A stretch of DNA of 64,000 nt from Thalassia testudinum (taxonomy: Eukaryota > Streptophyta > Magnoliopsida > Alismatales > Hydrocharitaceae): NCBI GenBank assembly GCA_037157565.1, contig JAZHRO010000039.1:48422001-48486000 (forward strand), given 5' to 3'. The notes below the pieces were generated by a model. The model had not been told where the DNA came from. It did no database searches and saw only the letters and a list, made by a program, of their open reading frames with translations. How positions within the stretch are numbered: position 1 is the first letter of the stretch; each line of letters opens with the position of its first letter. A program made the translations under genes and the position numbers. This document shows, piece by piece, positions 54,173-64,000 of this stretch.

Positions 54173-54677
54173 TTTAGGTTAAGATTAGGGTGCTTAAAGT
54201 TACACTTGAACTTTAGTTCTTTGAGTGCAAAGAGTGACCTAATTTAAGGTTGGTTGACCCAAGGGGGCAACTTTACCTCTTGTTTCCTTTGAGAGTTTTT
54301 GGGTCTTGTCTTTTAGGGTTCAAGTGTTTTAGAGAGCCAATTGTTTTAGGTTTTCTTTGAATAGGTATTTTCAGACAAGGGCTTGGGCACACTTCATTTG
54401 GTTTTCTCAATTCTTGCTTAAGGAGTGTGTCTCTAAATCCCTAGTGTTGGATCCTAGGTTGGCTCTACTTGGTCCAGTTAGCTCTTTGTTGGGTAATTAA
54501 GGCTCAAGCAAGAATGTGTTAGCCCTTAAATACCTTTAATAGTGTGCAGTAATAATGGGTTGAAAACATGCAACTTTTGATGGTTTACTGAGTATAGAAG
54601 ACAGGTTAGACCTATATTGCTTGTTCTTTTCTTTTCTTCCTCTTTAGAATTTAGGGATTGAGAGGATAGAATTTTAC

Positions 54678-54732
54678 CTGTCCTTGGAGTGGTTGTCGTG
54701 CGGTTGTTTGTCTTCTCGATTTTCTTGTATTT
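54678..54732 (-). other. Exon-like segment in A2 leader
   Basis: 55 nt bounded on the - strand by the acceptor ctcctttgttgtgcag and the donor aggacag-gtaaaatt. A3 has a closely similar segment at 63723-63771. Confidence 0.5.
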
Positions 54733-54802
54733 CTGCACAACAAAGGAGAGATTGTTAGCAATGTAAAAACAGGAATTTGATTATCTCTAGAATAGCCGTT
54801 GC

Positions 54803-54820
54803 TCCCCGGCAACGGCGCCA
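54803..54820 (-). other. tRNA-Asp primer-binding site of A2
   Basis: The + strand tccccggcaacggcgcca is a full match to the expected tRNA-Asp 3' end, two bases from the 5' LTR. Confidence 0.92.
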
Positions 54821-54822
54821 AC

Positions 54823-57600
54823 TGGCGAAACGGTGGCAGCAACTAGCTTTTCTTAAGTCGTTGTAGTACAGATAGTTATTGCCATCATTTGCTAATATAT
54901 AATTTTTTTTTACTCGGAAAATAAAGAGTTCCCGAGGTCGAACTCAGGGAGCAAGTTGTATTCTAGGGGTACAAGTTTCTTTTACAAAAATAAAGAAAGA
55001 GAGAGAGAGAGAATTTGTTGGCTTCTTTCTTCTTCTCTTCTTTTCTCTTTACTTATCCTCTCCTCTTCTGCTTGGCTCTTCTGCTTTCTTCCTTTGCTCT
55101 TCTTCTTTATCTGCAGCAATGGTGATGTTCTTCTTCTTCTTTCAGTTTTTGTTTCTGCTCATCTCTTTCTTTTTCTTCTCCCTTGCGGTCCTGTTCTTCT
55201 ACTTCTTCTTTCTTTCTTCTTTTCCTTTCTTCAGATCTTCTTCTCATGCTCTTCTTCTTCTGCAGAGTCTTCACTTGGCCTCTCTGTGTTCTCCTCTGCC
55301 TCGCCTTCCTTCTCCTTCTTTGCCTTCAGGACGTCGTCTGATTTTCCAATCAGACGACTTAAACCGCCGCTGCTACAGTGCCTCTCGGTGCTCCTCCGTC
55401 CTTCAGCTTTCGTCGGCCTTCTTCTCTGTTCAGCGGGCGTCTTTCTTCTTCTTCTCTGCCTGCACACTTGCACAGCTTGATCAGAGGGGCAAAACCTAAT
55501 TCTACCCTCTCCCCCGCGTTTCTCTCTCACGGAAGCCTCTCTTAGGAAAGCTCTCCCAGAGCTGCCGGGTATTCGGGTACGGGTCGTGCCCGGGTCCAGG
55601 CCCACCGACGTGCGTGGTGGGCGAGTAGTGCAGGTCGGGCTTAGTCGGGTCGGGCCAGGTCCGCGGGGCGTGGTCGCGGACGAGGCCGGGTCGAGCGGGT
55701 AAGTGAGAGGGACCTCACCCCGTGCTCAGGAGGCAACGAACCTAAGGCACTTTTTGCCTTTATGCGGGCGCACTCCTCTGAAAAGTTACGAGGTGGGACT
55801 AAATGTCCCACCCCAATTGGGCGCCGGCAGCTCAAGACGCTGCAGGAGTTCGCGGTTGCACGCGAGGTCTTTACCCCAGCTGCAAGCCTGGGACGCTTCG
55901 CGAAGATGCCCCGCGCAGCCTGGGAGTCGAACCTGGGCGAATCGCACCTGGAGCTGCAGGTTAAAGGTGCTCCTTCCACGCAGCAATGGCGACGGCGGTC
56001 GAGATACCTGTCCACAGAGGAACGGCCTCTCGGCCCAATCAGATACGCGGAGAACCTTCGCCGTGGCACGGCGAAGGTGGTGGGGGCTCTGGCAGGCGGC
56101 GGGGCGGAGCGTGAGGGTCGCCCTAGGTCAAACTGCGGGTGGAGAAGTGGGTTTGTTCGGGGGGTCTGCAGAGGGCGAGTGGCGGGAAGTGGAAGGGCGG
56201 AGGTTGATCAGGGTGAGGAGGCGGAGGTTCTGTGAGGGTCGGCGAGGCGTATGGGGCTGTGGAGCGACGGGGGCGTCTCGCCGGAGTTTAGCCGGAGACG
56301 AAGGGGGTGACGGTGGACAGGAGCGGTCGAGGGTTTAATCAAATAAAAGACAGTGAGGAAAAGAAAGAGGGGGAGATGGGGAGAAGTTCTGACCTAGCTA
56401 CGGAGATGAAAGGGGCTGGAGCAAGGCGGCAGTCGTATCGACTGTCGCCGGAGAAGAAGATGCCCAGGGGAAGGGGCGGCGGCGAGGAGAGGGCCGGAGA
56501 GGCGCCAGCTGGGTGCGGCGTGGCCCGGGAAGAGCGAGGGAGGGCAACCCTGCAGTTGGTAGTGCGGCAGAGCGACGAGGAGGAAGGGGAGAGGCCGCCG
56601 GAGCTGGAGGGCTTCCTGTCGGAGTGGGAAGAGAGGAAGTGGGGGTCTTTCTCCATCAGGACCGAGCTGCTCAGAACGGCGGAGCGACGGGGGTATTTAT
56701 AGAGGCGGAATCAGAGAGGAGGGCGGAGGGAGACGACGTGTCTCCCTCGCCGGAGGACGCCAGAGATGGAGACCCATACCGTCCGTGCGTTCGCACGGCC
56801 GGTATGGTGGGTTGCAGCGACCAGGGGGGTGTTCCTGCGACGGCTGACGACGCAGGGCACCCCCGGTTGTCTTGCCAGACCCTCCCCCTTCCCTGCGCGG
56901 CGCCATGCTCCGCGCAAGGTCGCCGGAGCATGGTGCTGGTCAGGTTTTGGCAGGAGGGACCTGAATGCAAAGAACGAAGGAGAGTTAGGGGCAGAAATGT
57001 GAGGGTTCAAAAGTTGAGGCCAAAAAGTAAATAAATGAGGACCAAAGTGTTAAGTTGGTCAAGAAGGTTTCCTCTTAGGCTCAAGTTTTTATACATGACT
57101 AATTGGGACCTAAGGATTATGATGGTGAATTTTATTTCTAGATTAAACCTTGTTTGACCGGTCAATTTACGCAAAAACCTAAATTAAGTTATTAATTGGG
57201 CATGGTTCTCAATGTAGGTCAAAAAGGGTTCCGAAGGCCAAATTGAAGGTTCTAAACCCTAGAGATTATTTTTCTATAAATTTTAAAGGGTTTATTCTAT
57301 TTTTACTTTGCCTCGAACCTCGCGAATTGAAGTGGGTTTGTTTTAAGATTACAGATTATCATTTAGCTCCTTGGAATTTATCAGATCATCCCACTTTCCA
57401 TCTTATTTGGTTTGTTTGACCTATGTTTGGACCTGTATGCAGATTATACTGGTAAAATTGCATTTTCACCCTTTATGACTTGTTTTCTTCTTAAACTCAG
57501 AATTCTCTGAGTTAAGCCTTTCCTTGAGTTATGTAGGAGCTTTTATCCTTTGTATTAGGTCAAAATGAGCTAGTTATGGCTCATGATGAGGTTCTCATCA
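54823..57600 (-). repeat. A2 5' LTR
   Basis: 2778 bp, near-identical to 32897-35673. TATAAATA (- strand) is at 56694-56701, the palindrome at 56055-56077 and the B-box-like site at 55923-55933. ORFs across it are repeat artefacts. Confidence 0.94.
56694..56701 (-). promoter_or_regulatory. TATA box in A2 5' LTR
   Basis: TATAAATA on the - strand, followed by a C-run; conserved in the 3' LTR and in A3 (61818-61825). Confidence 0.75.
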
Positions 57601-57605
57601 GGAGG
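57601..57605 (+). repeat. Target-site duplication of A2, right
   Basis: GGAGG, identical to 32892-32896. Confidence 0.94.
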
Positions 57606-59302
57606 CAGTCGTGGTATGGAGAAAATGATCTTCCTCCCAAAATAGTCTACAAGGGCATGGTATGCGGCCAACCAGCTCATCCCTATGATTACACCAAAGT
57701 CATCCATCGAGATTATGATCAGGTCTATCGGGAGACTGTATCCCCCTATCATGATCTCACAGTCAGCGAGAACCTCCTCGGCAACAAATACCTGCCCACT
57801 TGGTCCTCTAATGAGGAAGGGCTCCTCTAAAAGCACACTGCTCACTCCCGTGCAAACAGCGAAACTCGTAGAAACAAGCGAGTGCGTGGCTTCGGAATCG
57901 AAAAGAGTGTAGACGAGTCTGCCGGAAATAGTAACCATACCTACCACTACAGAGTCCGAAGCTCTGGCATCTCCGTGAGTTAGGGCGTTAACACGCCCTT
58001 CAGTCCTTGGTGTAGAAGAAACAGCCATGATCTGGGTCGAGCGGGAGGCAGCGGGCCGGTGCCCTCCTCGTGACTACTGTCCTCCTCCTTGGGGCTGGAA
58101 TCCACGGCTGCCAGATCGGCCTCCAGTACTCGGTGCTGGGAGCATCGGCTATGCTCCAGTCCTAGATGGACAATTCCTCCGTATGTGACCCGGTTGGCCA
58201 CACTGAAAGCAGAGGGGTACACGACTTCCCTATATCTGTTGTTCTTGCTGGTGACTGGGTGGGGGTCTGCTGCAGTCGGCTGATCCTTGTCGGGGACTCC
58301 CATAGGTCCCTGGTGGACCTACAGAATGGGACGGTTCCCCTGCCGGTGTCTGGTGCCTCCTCTCCTGGTGACCATGTGGGTGCTCCTGCGGGTAGGGCCT
58401 CTTCCGTCCTCCTCCATCAATATCTCGCGCATACGGGTTGGTTTCCTCGTAGGTCATGGCAGCATCGACCACGCGGGAGAAGGTAGGCAGCTTCAGGGGC
58501 TTTACGTACCCCCGGATGGCGGGTCAAAGACCCTCGGAGAATCTCCACAAGCACTCCTCCTCGGTAGATGCGGCTATCAGGGCGAAGTGTGACAGCTCTA
58601 GGAAACGCATACGGTACGTGCTAACTGTCATTTCCCCTTGGCGGAGAGTGTGGAACTCCCGCCTCCTCTGATCCTGCCATGTTTGTGGGAAGTACTGCTC
58701 ACTGAAGAGTGCCATAAACTGGTCCCACGTCAGTTCTCCCTCCTCTTGTCCTCTGACCACCTTCCACCACCTGTGGGCTGCACTCTCCAACTGATACATG
58801 GCGAAGCTCACGCGGCATTCTGCAGGAGGACAGAGGGTGTCGAAGATCTTCTCCATTTGTTCCAGCAATCTTCTGCCTCAGATGGGCTTTCCTCCCCCTT
58901 GAAAGAGGGGGGCTTCAGCTTCCTGAATTGGCTGATGACCTCATGGTGTAGCCGCAGTGGAGGAAGGGGTGTACCTCCAGGTAAGGAAGACTCATGCCCC
59001 GAAGTGTTTGAAGGGGGCGATAAAGGATCACCCCCTCCCCCTACTGCTCGTCCAGCGTCGTGGCGGCTTGCCTGCCCCACGGAGGATTCCCCCTCCGTAT
59101 CCCCAGGAAGGGAAGGCTGAGGAGGCTGATGGAGCTCCTCCCGGATAAGGGTCCGGATCAGTTGGGCGAAGTCTGGGGCCTAGATGCCCGGGAGGAGAGG
59201 TGGAGCGGCTCTATCTTTAGCCATCGCTCGTCCTCCCTTGCGACCACATCCTCGGTCACGACCACGTCCGCAGCCTGACTCAATAGCTCTCTGGCGAGGC
59301 AT
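57601..59302 (-). pseudogene. T1 gag and protease, decayed
   Basis: The ATG is at 59302 on the - strand, followed by a basic Arg/Gly-rich start and an early stop about 33 codons in. The gag core lies at 59080-58524 (AAHRWWKVV, TWDQFMALFSEQYFP), then RVDAAMTYEE-type sequence, then a CCHC zinc knuckle CFQCGQPGHIRRNC near 58171-58210. The protease frame (58028-57601) holds LFDSEATHS where the family has DSGATHS, so the catalytic Gly is changed. Frames shift between these blocks. The pol frame resumes at 32896 on the other side of A2. Confidence 0.87.
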
Positions 59303-59472
59303 TTCCTACTCAAAGATCGAGGAGGAACGAGATTATTGGTACCTGTTTGACCAAAGAGGAGACGTGAGACTCAAATACAATAACCAGGAGAAAATGTTGT
59401 GATGGCTATCTTAGTTACATGTACAAGTGTGGTGTTTTCTAGACTACTTGGATCATTTCTCAGGATGGCCTT

Positions 59473-59484
59473 GCTCTGATACCA
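59473..59484 (-). other. Initiator tRNA-Met primer-binding site of T1
   Basis: The - strand reads tggtatcagagc, three bases from the 5' LTR. This is the common plant primer site for initiator tRNA-Met. Confidence 0.9.
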
Positions 59485-59487
59485 TCT

Positions 59488-60324
59488 TGTCATGACCCGG
59501 TCCTAAATACCGACAGGATCTGAGATTGGCTCGCTTCGGTTTATCCCAAGATCTAGTCATCCAACAAGAAATAACCAAGTAACATTCAACAAACCACAAT
59601 CACACAAGTACAGTAACTAAGCAAAAAGAAAGTTTCAACAGGTGGAAAGAGAACAGTGATATTACAGCCATCACATCAAAGAGTACATGTAACATAATAC
59701 AAACTATAAAACTCACTAGCAGGAAGTAGAACTAAAGCTAGGCTTGACTAGGCCCAGCGTCCTCAGCAGCCGATGGCTCGGGCTGCTCAAATCCCTGACC
59801 TGTACAGAATATATTTGACTGGAGTCAACTAAAGCTGAGTAGAGTGGTGGCTAAGAATTAACATGCATTAACATAAAGTTTTCCATTTTCTAATTATTTT
59901 ATACATGTGGGTGCGTAGATATCTCTAATTAGGATTTATTAATTAATCATCTGGTTCCCTATAGGAACGATTTTGCTTGCAGCTTCCCGTGATATAGGAT
60001 GCCCACGTGGCACTCTCCTGGCCAAGGGAGTCCCACCGTGGTAGTCCTATACTCGGTCTACTACCCCGAGGTCACGGTCGTGACGTAGCGGTGACTATGG
60101 CACACATGATAAGCGCACGGATAGCTACCCTACACTGGCACGCGGTCAGTCGTTTCCGCTAGCAGGTACGCCTCAACGTACAGTGCGAAACAGTGTAGGG
60201 CCTTGCCCTCTCAGAACAGAACAGGGGTCTTGCCCCTCAAGGGTCTTGCCCCTCCTCAGTCCGCGTACCCTCATCTGACTACCCTGGTTTGCCCAACGGG
60301 CTGACGAGAGTCGGTGTAGGGTGG
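59488..60324 (-). repeat. T1 5' LTR, truncated by T2
   Basis: 837 bp matching 27399-28215 of the 3' LTR. It contains a local tandem duplication of gggtcttgcccctc near 60223-60254 that is absent from the 3' LTR. The remainder lies beyond the nested insertions. Confidence 0.85.
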
Positions 60325-60893
60325 TGTAATGACCCGATTCCCGAATCCCTACGAGACACGAGAATCGGACCGACTCGACTAATCCCAAGACCCAGTCGTC
60401 CAACGAGAAAGTAACCAAAAGAGCAGTAAAATAAACCACATTCACCATGTAAATAACTAGCAGTAACAAAATACAGCAGTAAAGGAAAGAAACACTACAG
60501 TATACACCACCACAACAGTAGAGAAATAAACATAAATATGAATATGAAGTTTACATTAAAGAGAGTACAAGGAGTAACAGAAAACTACTCACTACAGCGG
60601 AAAGGAGGTACAAAAAGTACTACAGGTAACCCTATTGGACCCTACTAGGCCCAGCACCCTCTGCAGCCATTGACTCTGGCTGCTCAACACCTGGTCCTGA
60701 AAAGGTAACAAGGGTGACACGTCAGCGAAACGCTGAGTAGAGTGGCAACTAAAAGCTAGAAGAAGCAATAGAGTGGACAGTAGCTGTTATATTTTTACTT
60801 TCTTTATTTATGTCTTTCTATTTTCACTATTGATTTATTTCTCAAATCCTTCTCTTGATCTTGAATGTTCCTCGTGGGAGCGATCTTGATTGC
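60325..60893 (-). repeat. T2: partial Tekay-like LTR inserted in T1 5' LTR
   Basis: It starts tgtaatgacccgattcccg at a point where the T1 LTR copy at 28215 runs on uninterrupted. The first 570 bp align with T3 (11770 onwards) better than with T1. It is cut by A3 at 60894. The left flank GGTGG (60320-60324) is the expected duplication; the other side is outside the window. The coding sense is inferred from T1. Confidence 0.75.
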
Positions 60894-63631
60894 TGATGAG
60901 AACCTCATCATGAGCCATAACTAGCTCATTTTGACCCAATACAAAGGATAAAAGCTCCTACATATCGCAAGGAAAAGCTTAACTCAGAGAATTCTGAGTT
61001 TGAGAAGAAAACCAGTCATAAGGGGTAAAAGTGCAATTTTACCAGTATAAACTGCATACAGGGTAATTCAGGGACCAAACACAGGTCAAAACAGCTTAAT
61101 AAGAATAAAAGTGGGATGAGATGATCTAGCAAGGGCTACAGCACTTCCAAGGAACCAAATGATAATCTGTAACCCTAAAACAACCCACTTCAATTCACAA
61201 GGTTCGAGGCAAAGTAAAAATAGAATAAACCCTCTAAAATTCATAGAAAAATAATCTCTAGGGTTTAGAACCTTCAATTTGGCCTTTAGAACCCATTTTG
61301 ACCTACATTGAGAACCATGCCCAATTAATAACTTAATTTGGGTTTTTGCGCAAATTGACCGGTCAAACAAGGTTTAATATGAAAATAAAATTCACCATCA
61401 GATTCCTTAGGTCCTAATTAGTCATGTATAAAAACTTGAGCCTAAGAAGAAACCTCCTTGACCGACTTCACACTTTGGTCCTCATATATTTACTCTTTGG
61501 CCCTCAACTTTTGAACCCTCGCATTTTGGCCCCTAACTCTCCTTCGTTCTTTGCAATCAGGTCCCTCCTGCAAAACCCTGCCAGCACCATGCTCCGGCGA
61601 CCTTGCGCGGAGCATGGCGCCGCGCAGGGTGAGGTGAGGGACCTGGCAAGTAAACCGGGGGTGCCCTGCGTCGTCAGCCGTCGCAGGAGCACCCCCTGGT
61701 CATTGTAGGCCACCATACCGGCCGTGCGAACGCACGGACGGTATGGGTTCATGTTCCGACCATTCTCCGGCGAGGGAGACACGTCGTCTCCCTCCGCCTT
61801 CCTCCCTGCTTCATCCCTATAAATACCCCCCGCCGCTCCACCGACGAGGGCAGCCTGGATCTGACGGAGAAAACCCCCAACTTTCCTCTCTTCTCACTCC
61901 GGCAGACGCCCACCAGCTCCAGCGGTTCTTCCTCCTCCTCCTCTTCGCTCTGCGCAATACCAGCAGCAGAGACTTCTTCCCCTGCTCTTCCCGCGTCGCG
62001 CAATACCGGCGCGCGCTGCCTCTGCCCCGTCGTCACCGCCGTCCTCCCCCCCACTGGGCATCGTCTTCTCCGGCGACAGTCGATACGACTGTCGCCCTGT
62101 TCCTCCCCCTTCGTCCCTGCAGTTAAGTTAGAGTTACTCCCCTTCTTCTCCTCTTTCTTTCCCCGCTTTCAATTTAGTCAATTAAACCCTCGCCCGCTCC
62201 TGTTCACCCTCATCCTCTCCGCCTCCGACCACCCTCCGGCGAGCCGCTCCCATCACCTCAGCGACCCACACGGCTCGCCGACCACCGCAGAACCTCCGCC
62301 TCCTCACCCTGATCCTCTTCCGCCCCTCCACTTCCCACCAAACACCCTCTGCAGATCCACCGAACACACCCACTTCCTCGCTCACAGTTTGACCTAGGAC
62401 GACCTGTTAGCTCCACCTCGCCCCCTGCAGACCCCCTGACCACCTTCGCCGTGCCACGGCGAAGGTCTCCCGCCTGTCTGATTTGGCCGAGAGGCCGTTC
62501 TTCTGTGACCAGGTGACTCGCCCGCCGTCGCCATTACTGCGCAGGCAGAGCTGCTTCACCTGCAGGTGCAGGCACGCCTTCGCCCAGGGTTGACTCCCAG
62601 GTTGCGCAGGGACTCTCCGCGAAACGTCCCTGGTTCACAAACGGGGCGAAGGCCGCGCGGGAAGCCACGATCGCCCACAGCTCCATCCGCAACGTGCGCT
62701 CAATTGGGGTGGGACATTTAGTCCCACCTCGGAACCTCTCGGAGGCGCGCGGACGCATAAAGGCAAAAAGTGCCTTATGCTGTCTGCCTCCTGACCACGG
62801 GGTGAGGTCCCTCTCACCCGACCCGACCCGGCCTCGTCCGTGACCACGCTCCGCGGACCTGGCCCGACCCGATTAGACTGACCTGCACTCCTCGCCCACC
62901 ACGCACGCCGGTGGGCCTGGACCTGGGCGTGACCCGAACCCGATTACCCGGTAGCTCTGGGAGAGCTTTCCCAAGAGTGGTTTCAGAGAGAAAGAGAGAC
63001 GCGGGGGAGGGGGGTAGAGTAGGTTTTGCCTCTTGACGAAAAAAAAACTCTGAAGTGTGCAGGCCAAAGAAGAAGAAGCAGACCCGCCGAAGAAGAAGGA
63101 GCTGCTGCACTGTAGCAAAGGCATCGTTAAGTCGTCTCAGCACCGGGGCAGACGACGGAAGGTCAGCAGCCAGAGCAGGAAAGAAGACAGGCTGAAGAAG
63201 AAGGAAGAGCAACGGCCAACGCGAAAGAAGAAGAAGAGAGGTCAAGGCAGAAAACCAAAGAAGAAGAAGAACAAGGAGCTCTGAAGAAAGAAGAACATCA
63301 CCAACGGAAGAACAGCAGGAAGAAGAAGAAGAGCACCACCATTGCAAGAGAAGAATATCACCTGAACAGAGAGAAAGAAGGAGATCTAAAGAAAGAGAGA
63401 AAGAAGAGCACCCCCCTCTGCAGAACAAAGAGAACAACAAATTCTCTCTCTCTCTTTATTTTTGTAAAAGAAACATGTATATCTCTAGAATACAACTTGC
63501 TCCCTGAGTTCGACCTCGGGAACTCTTTTATTTTTCCGAGTAAAAAAATTTTTATATTTGAAATGTTGGTAATAACCGGCTTTACTACAACGTTATAACA
63601 ATAAAACCCGGTTATCCCACTACCGTTATCA
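60894..63631 (+). repeat. A3 5' LTR
   Basis: 2738 bp, TGATGAG to ccgttatca, with a tip hairpin (60894-60910), a TATAAATA at 61818-61825, the conserved palindrome at 62443-62465 and a GAA-rich U5 at about 63050-63470. The final bases differ from the A2 LTR end. Confidence 0.92.
61818..61825 (+). promoter_or_regulatory. TATA box in A3 5' LTR
   Basis: TATAAATA followed by a C-run, as in A2. Confidence 0.75.
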
Positions 63632-63634
63632 TTT

Positions 63635-63652
63635 TGGCGCCGTTGCCGGGGA
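63635..63652 (+). other. tRNA-Asp primer-binding site of A3
   Basis: tggcgccgttgccgggga, three bases after the LTR; full match to the complement of the tRNA-Asp 3' end. Confidence 0.93.
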
Positions 63653-63722
63653 GCAACGGCTATTCTAGAGGTAAACATTCCTGTTTCTTTTAAGTTCTGA
63701 TAATCTCCTCTCTTTTGTGCAG

Positions 63723-63771
63723 CTACAGGAACTCAAGAAGACAAGCAACCACACAACCACTCCGAAGACAG
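63723..63771 (+). other. Exon-like segment in A3 leader
   Basis: 49 nt between the acceptor tctcttttgtgcag (AG at 63721-63722) and the donor gaagacag-gtaaaat (GT at 63772). A possible upstream donor, tctagag-gtaaac, is at 63670/63671. Sequence is closely similar to the A2 segment. Confidence 0.5.
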
Positions 63772-64000
63772 GTAAAATCTTTTCTCTCACTATTAACCCC
63801 TACACTCTAAAGAGGAAGAAAAGAAAAGAACAAGCAATATAGGGCTAACCTGTCTTCCATACTTAGTAACCATAAAAAGTTGCATGTTTTCAACTCATCA
63901 CTCCTGCACACTATTAAAGGTATTTAAGGGCTAACACATTCTTGCTTGAGCCCTAACTGCCCAACAAAGAGTTAAATGGACCAAGTAGAGCCAACATAAG

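Larger units (their letters stand above)
32897..57600 (-). mobile_element. A2: autonomous Athila-type LTR retrotransposon (contains A1)
   Basis: LTRs at 32897-35673 and 54823-57600 with a perfect duplication GGAGG (32892-32896 and 57601-57605). The tRNA-Asp primer site at the right LTR sets the orientation as -. Without A1 (36297-47249 plus one duplicated copy) the element is about 13.7 kb. In transcript order: leader with splice-like signals, gag-pol, post-ORF box, internal polypurine module, 3' noncoding region with triplicated repeat, terminal polypurine tract. LTRs differ by only scattered substitutions and gag-pol has one stop, so it is relatively young. It has no envelope-like ORF. The 3' noncoding stretch 47250-47911 continues at 36296-35712. 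Confidence 0.94.
27399..60324 (-). mobile_element. T1: decayed Tekay-type chromovirus, split by A2 and T2
   Basis: The 3' LTR is 27399-29740. The interior is 29741-32896 and 57601-59487. The 5' LTR starts at 59488 and is cut by T2 at 60325. The order on the - strand is gag with a CCHC knuckle, protease, RT, RNase H, integrase and a C-terminal chromodomain, which defines a chromovirus; the LTR and chromodomain style suggests the Tekay/Del clade. All genes carry stops or frameshifts. A2 sits between the protease and the RT with a perfect duplication, so the two halves rejoin exactly. The intact element would have been about 9.7 kb. Confidence 0.88.
60894..64000 (+). mobile_element. A3: Athila-type LTR retrotransposon, truncated by window end
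   Basis: A complete 5' LTR (60894-63631), an intact tRNA-Asp primer site and the first 350 bases of leader, in + orientation. LTR and leader are closely related to A2: same TATA box, palindrome, GAA-rich U5 and exon-like segment. The left target flank is ATTGC (60889-60893). Whether it carries gag-pol or an N2-type interior cannot be seen. Confidence 0.9.

Noticed and set aside
55703..56338. 211-codon + strand ORF in A2 5' LTR
   Set aside because: GC-rich LTR sequence lacking stops by composition. The 3' LTR copy breaks the frame into different ORFs, so it is not maintained.
60894..60910. MITE or foldback ends
   Set aside because: The short inverted repeat is the tip of a full A3 LTR, followed by a TATA box and a primer-binding site.

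Overview
This is plant nuclear intergenic DNA made almost entirely of nested LTR retrotransposons of the Ty3/gypsy order. Reasons: Athila-type and chromoviral (Tekay/Del-type) pol genes, primer-binding sites matching plant tRNA-Asp and initiator tRNA-Met, 1.4-2.8 kb LTRs with 5-bp target-site duplications, and plant-style TATA boxes. I see no host protein gene, rRNA gene or intact tRNA gene. The species cannot be read from the sequence; an angiosperm with a repeat-rich genome fits best. Element names (N1, N2, A1, A2, A3, T1, T2, T3, X) are mine.

Layout from left to right. 1-4370 is unassigned sequence, including a very AT-rich tract. 4376-11527 is N1, a complete non-autonomous element on the + strand (TSD CCATC). 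11770-24295 is T3, a Tekay-like solo LTR split by N2. N2 (12958-22781, - strand, TSD GTTCA) is a second complete non-autonomous element. About 24296-25585 looks like a degraded LTR (X), followed by a decayed gypsy-type ORF. From 27399 to beyond the window end lies T1, a decayed Tekay-type chromovirus on the - strand. Its protease-RT region is split by A2 (32897-57600, - strand, TSD GGAGG), an autonomous Athila-type element with an almost open gag-pol. A2 in turn carries A1 (36297-47249, - strand, TSD CCCCC), another Athila-type autonomous element with a broken integrase. The upstream LTR of T1 is cut at 60325 by T2, another Tekay-like LTR, and T2 is cut at 60894 by A3, an Athila-type element on the + strand that runs off the window.

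How the parts relate. The Athila-type elements form two matched pairs. A2 (autonomous) and N2 (non-autonomous) share LTR ends, a nearly identical noncoding block upstream of the ORF, and 3' repeats. A1 and N1 share LTR segments, a leader block and a duplicated 3' repeat. The non-autonomous partners carry acidic ORFs of unknown family where gag-pol should be. Cis-acting features recur across the group: a tRNA-Asp primer site, a leader with consensus splice signals around a 47-74 nt exon-like segment, a conserved box at the ORF end, and two hairpin-plus-polypurine modules per element, one after the ORF and one touching the 3' LTR. These conserved noncoding modules are the most promising unexplained signal here.
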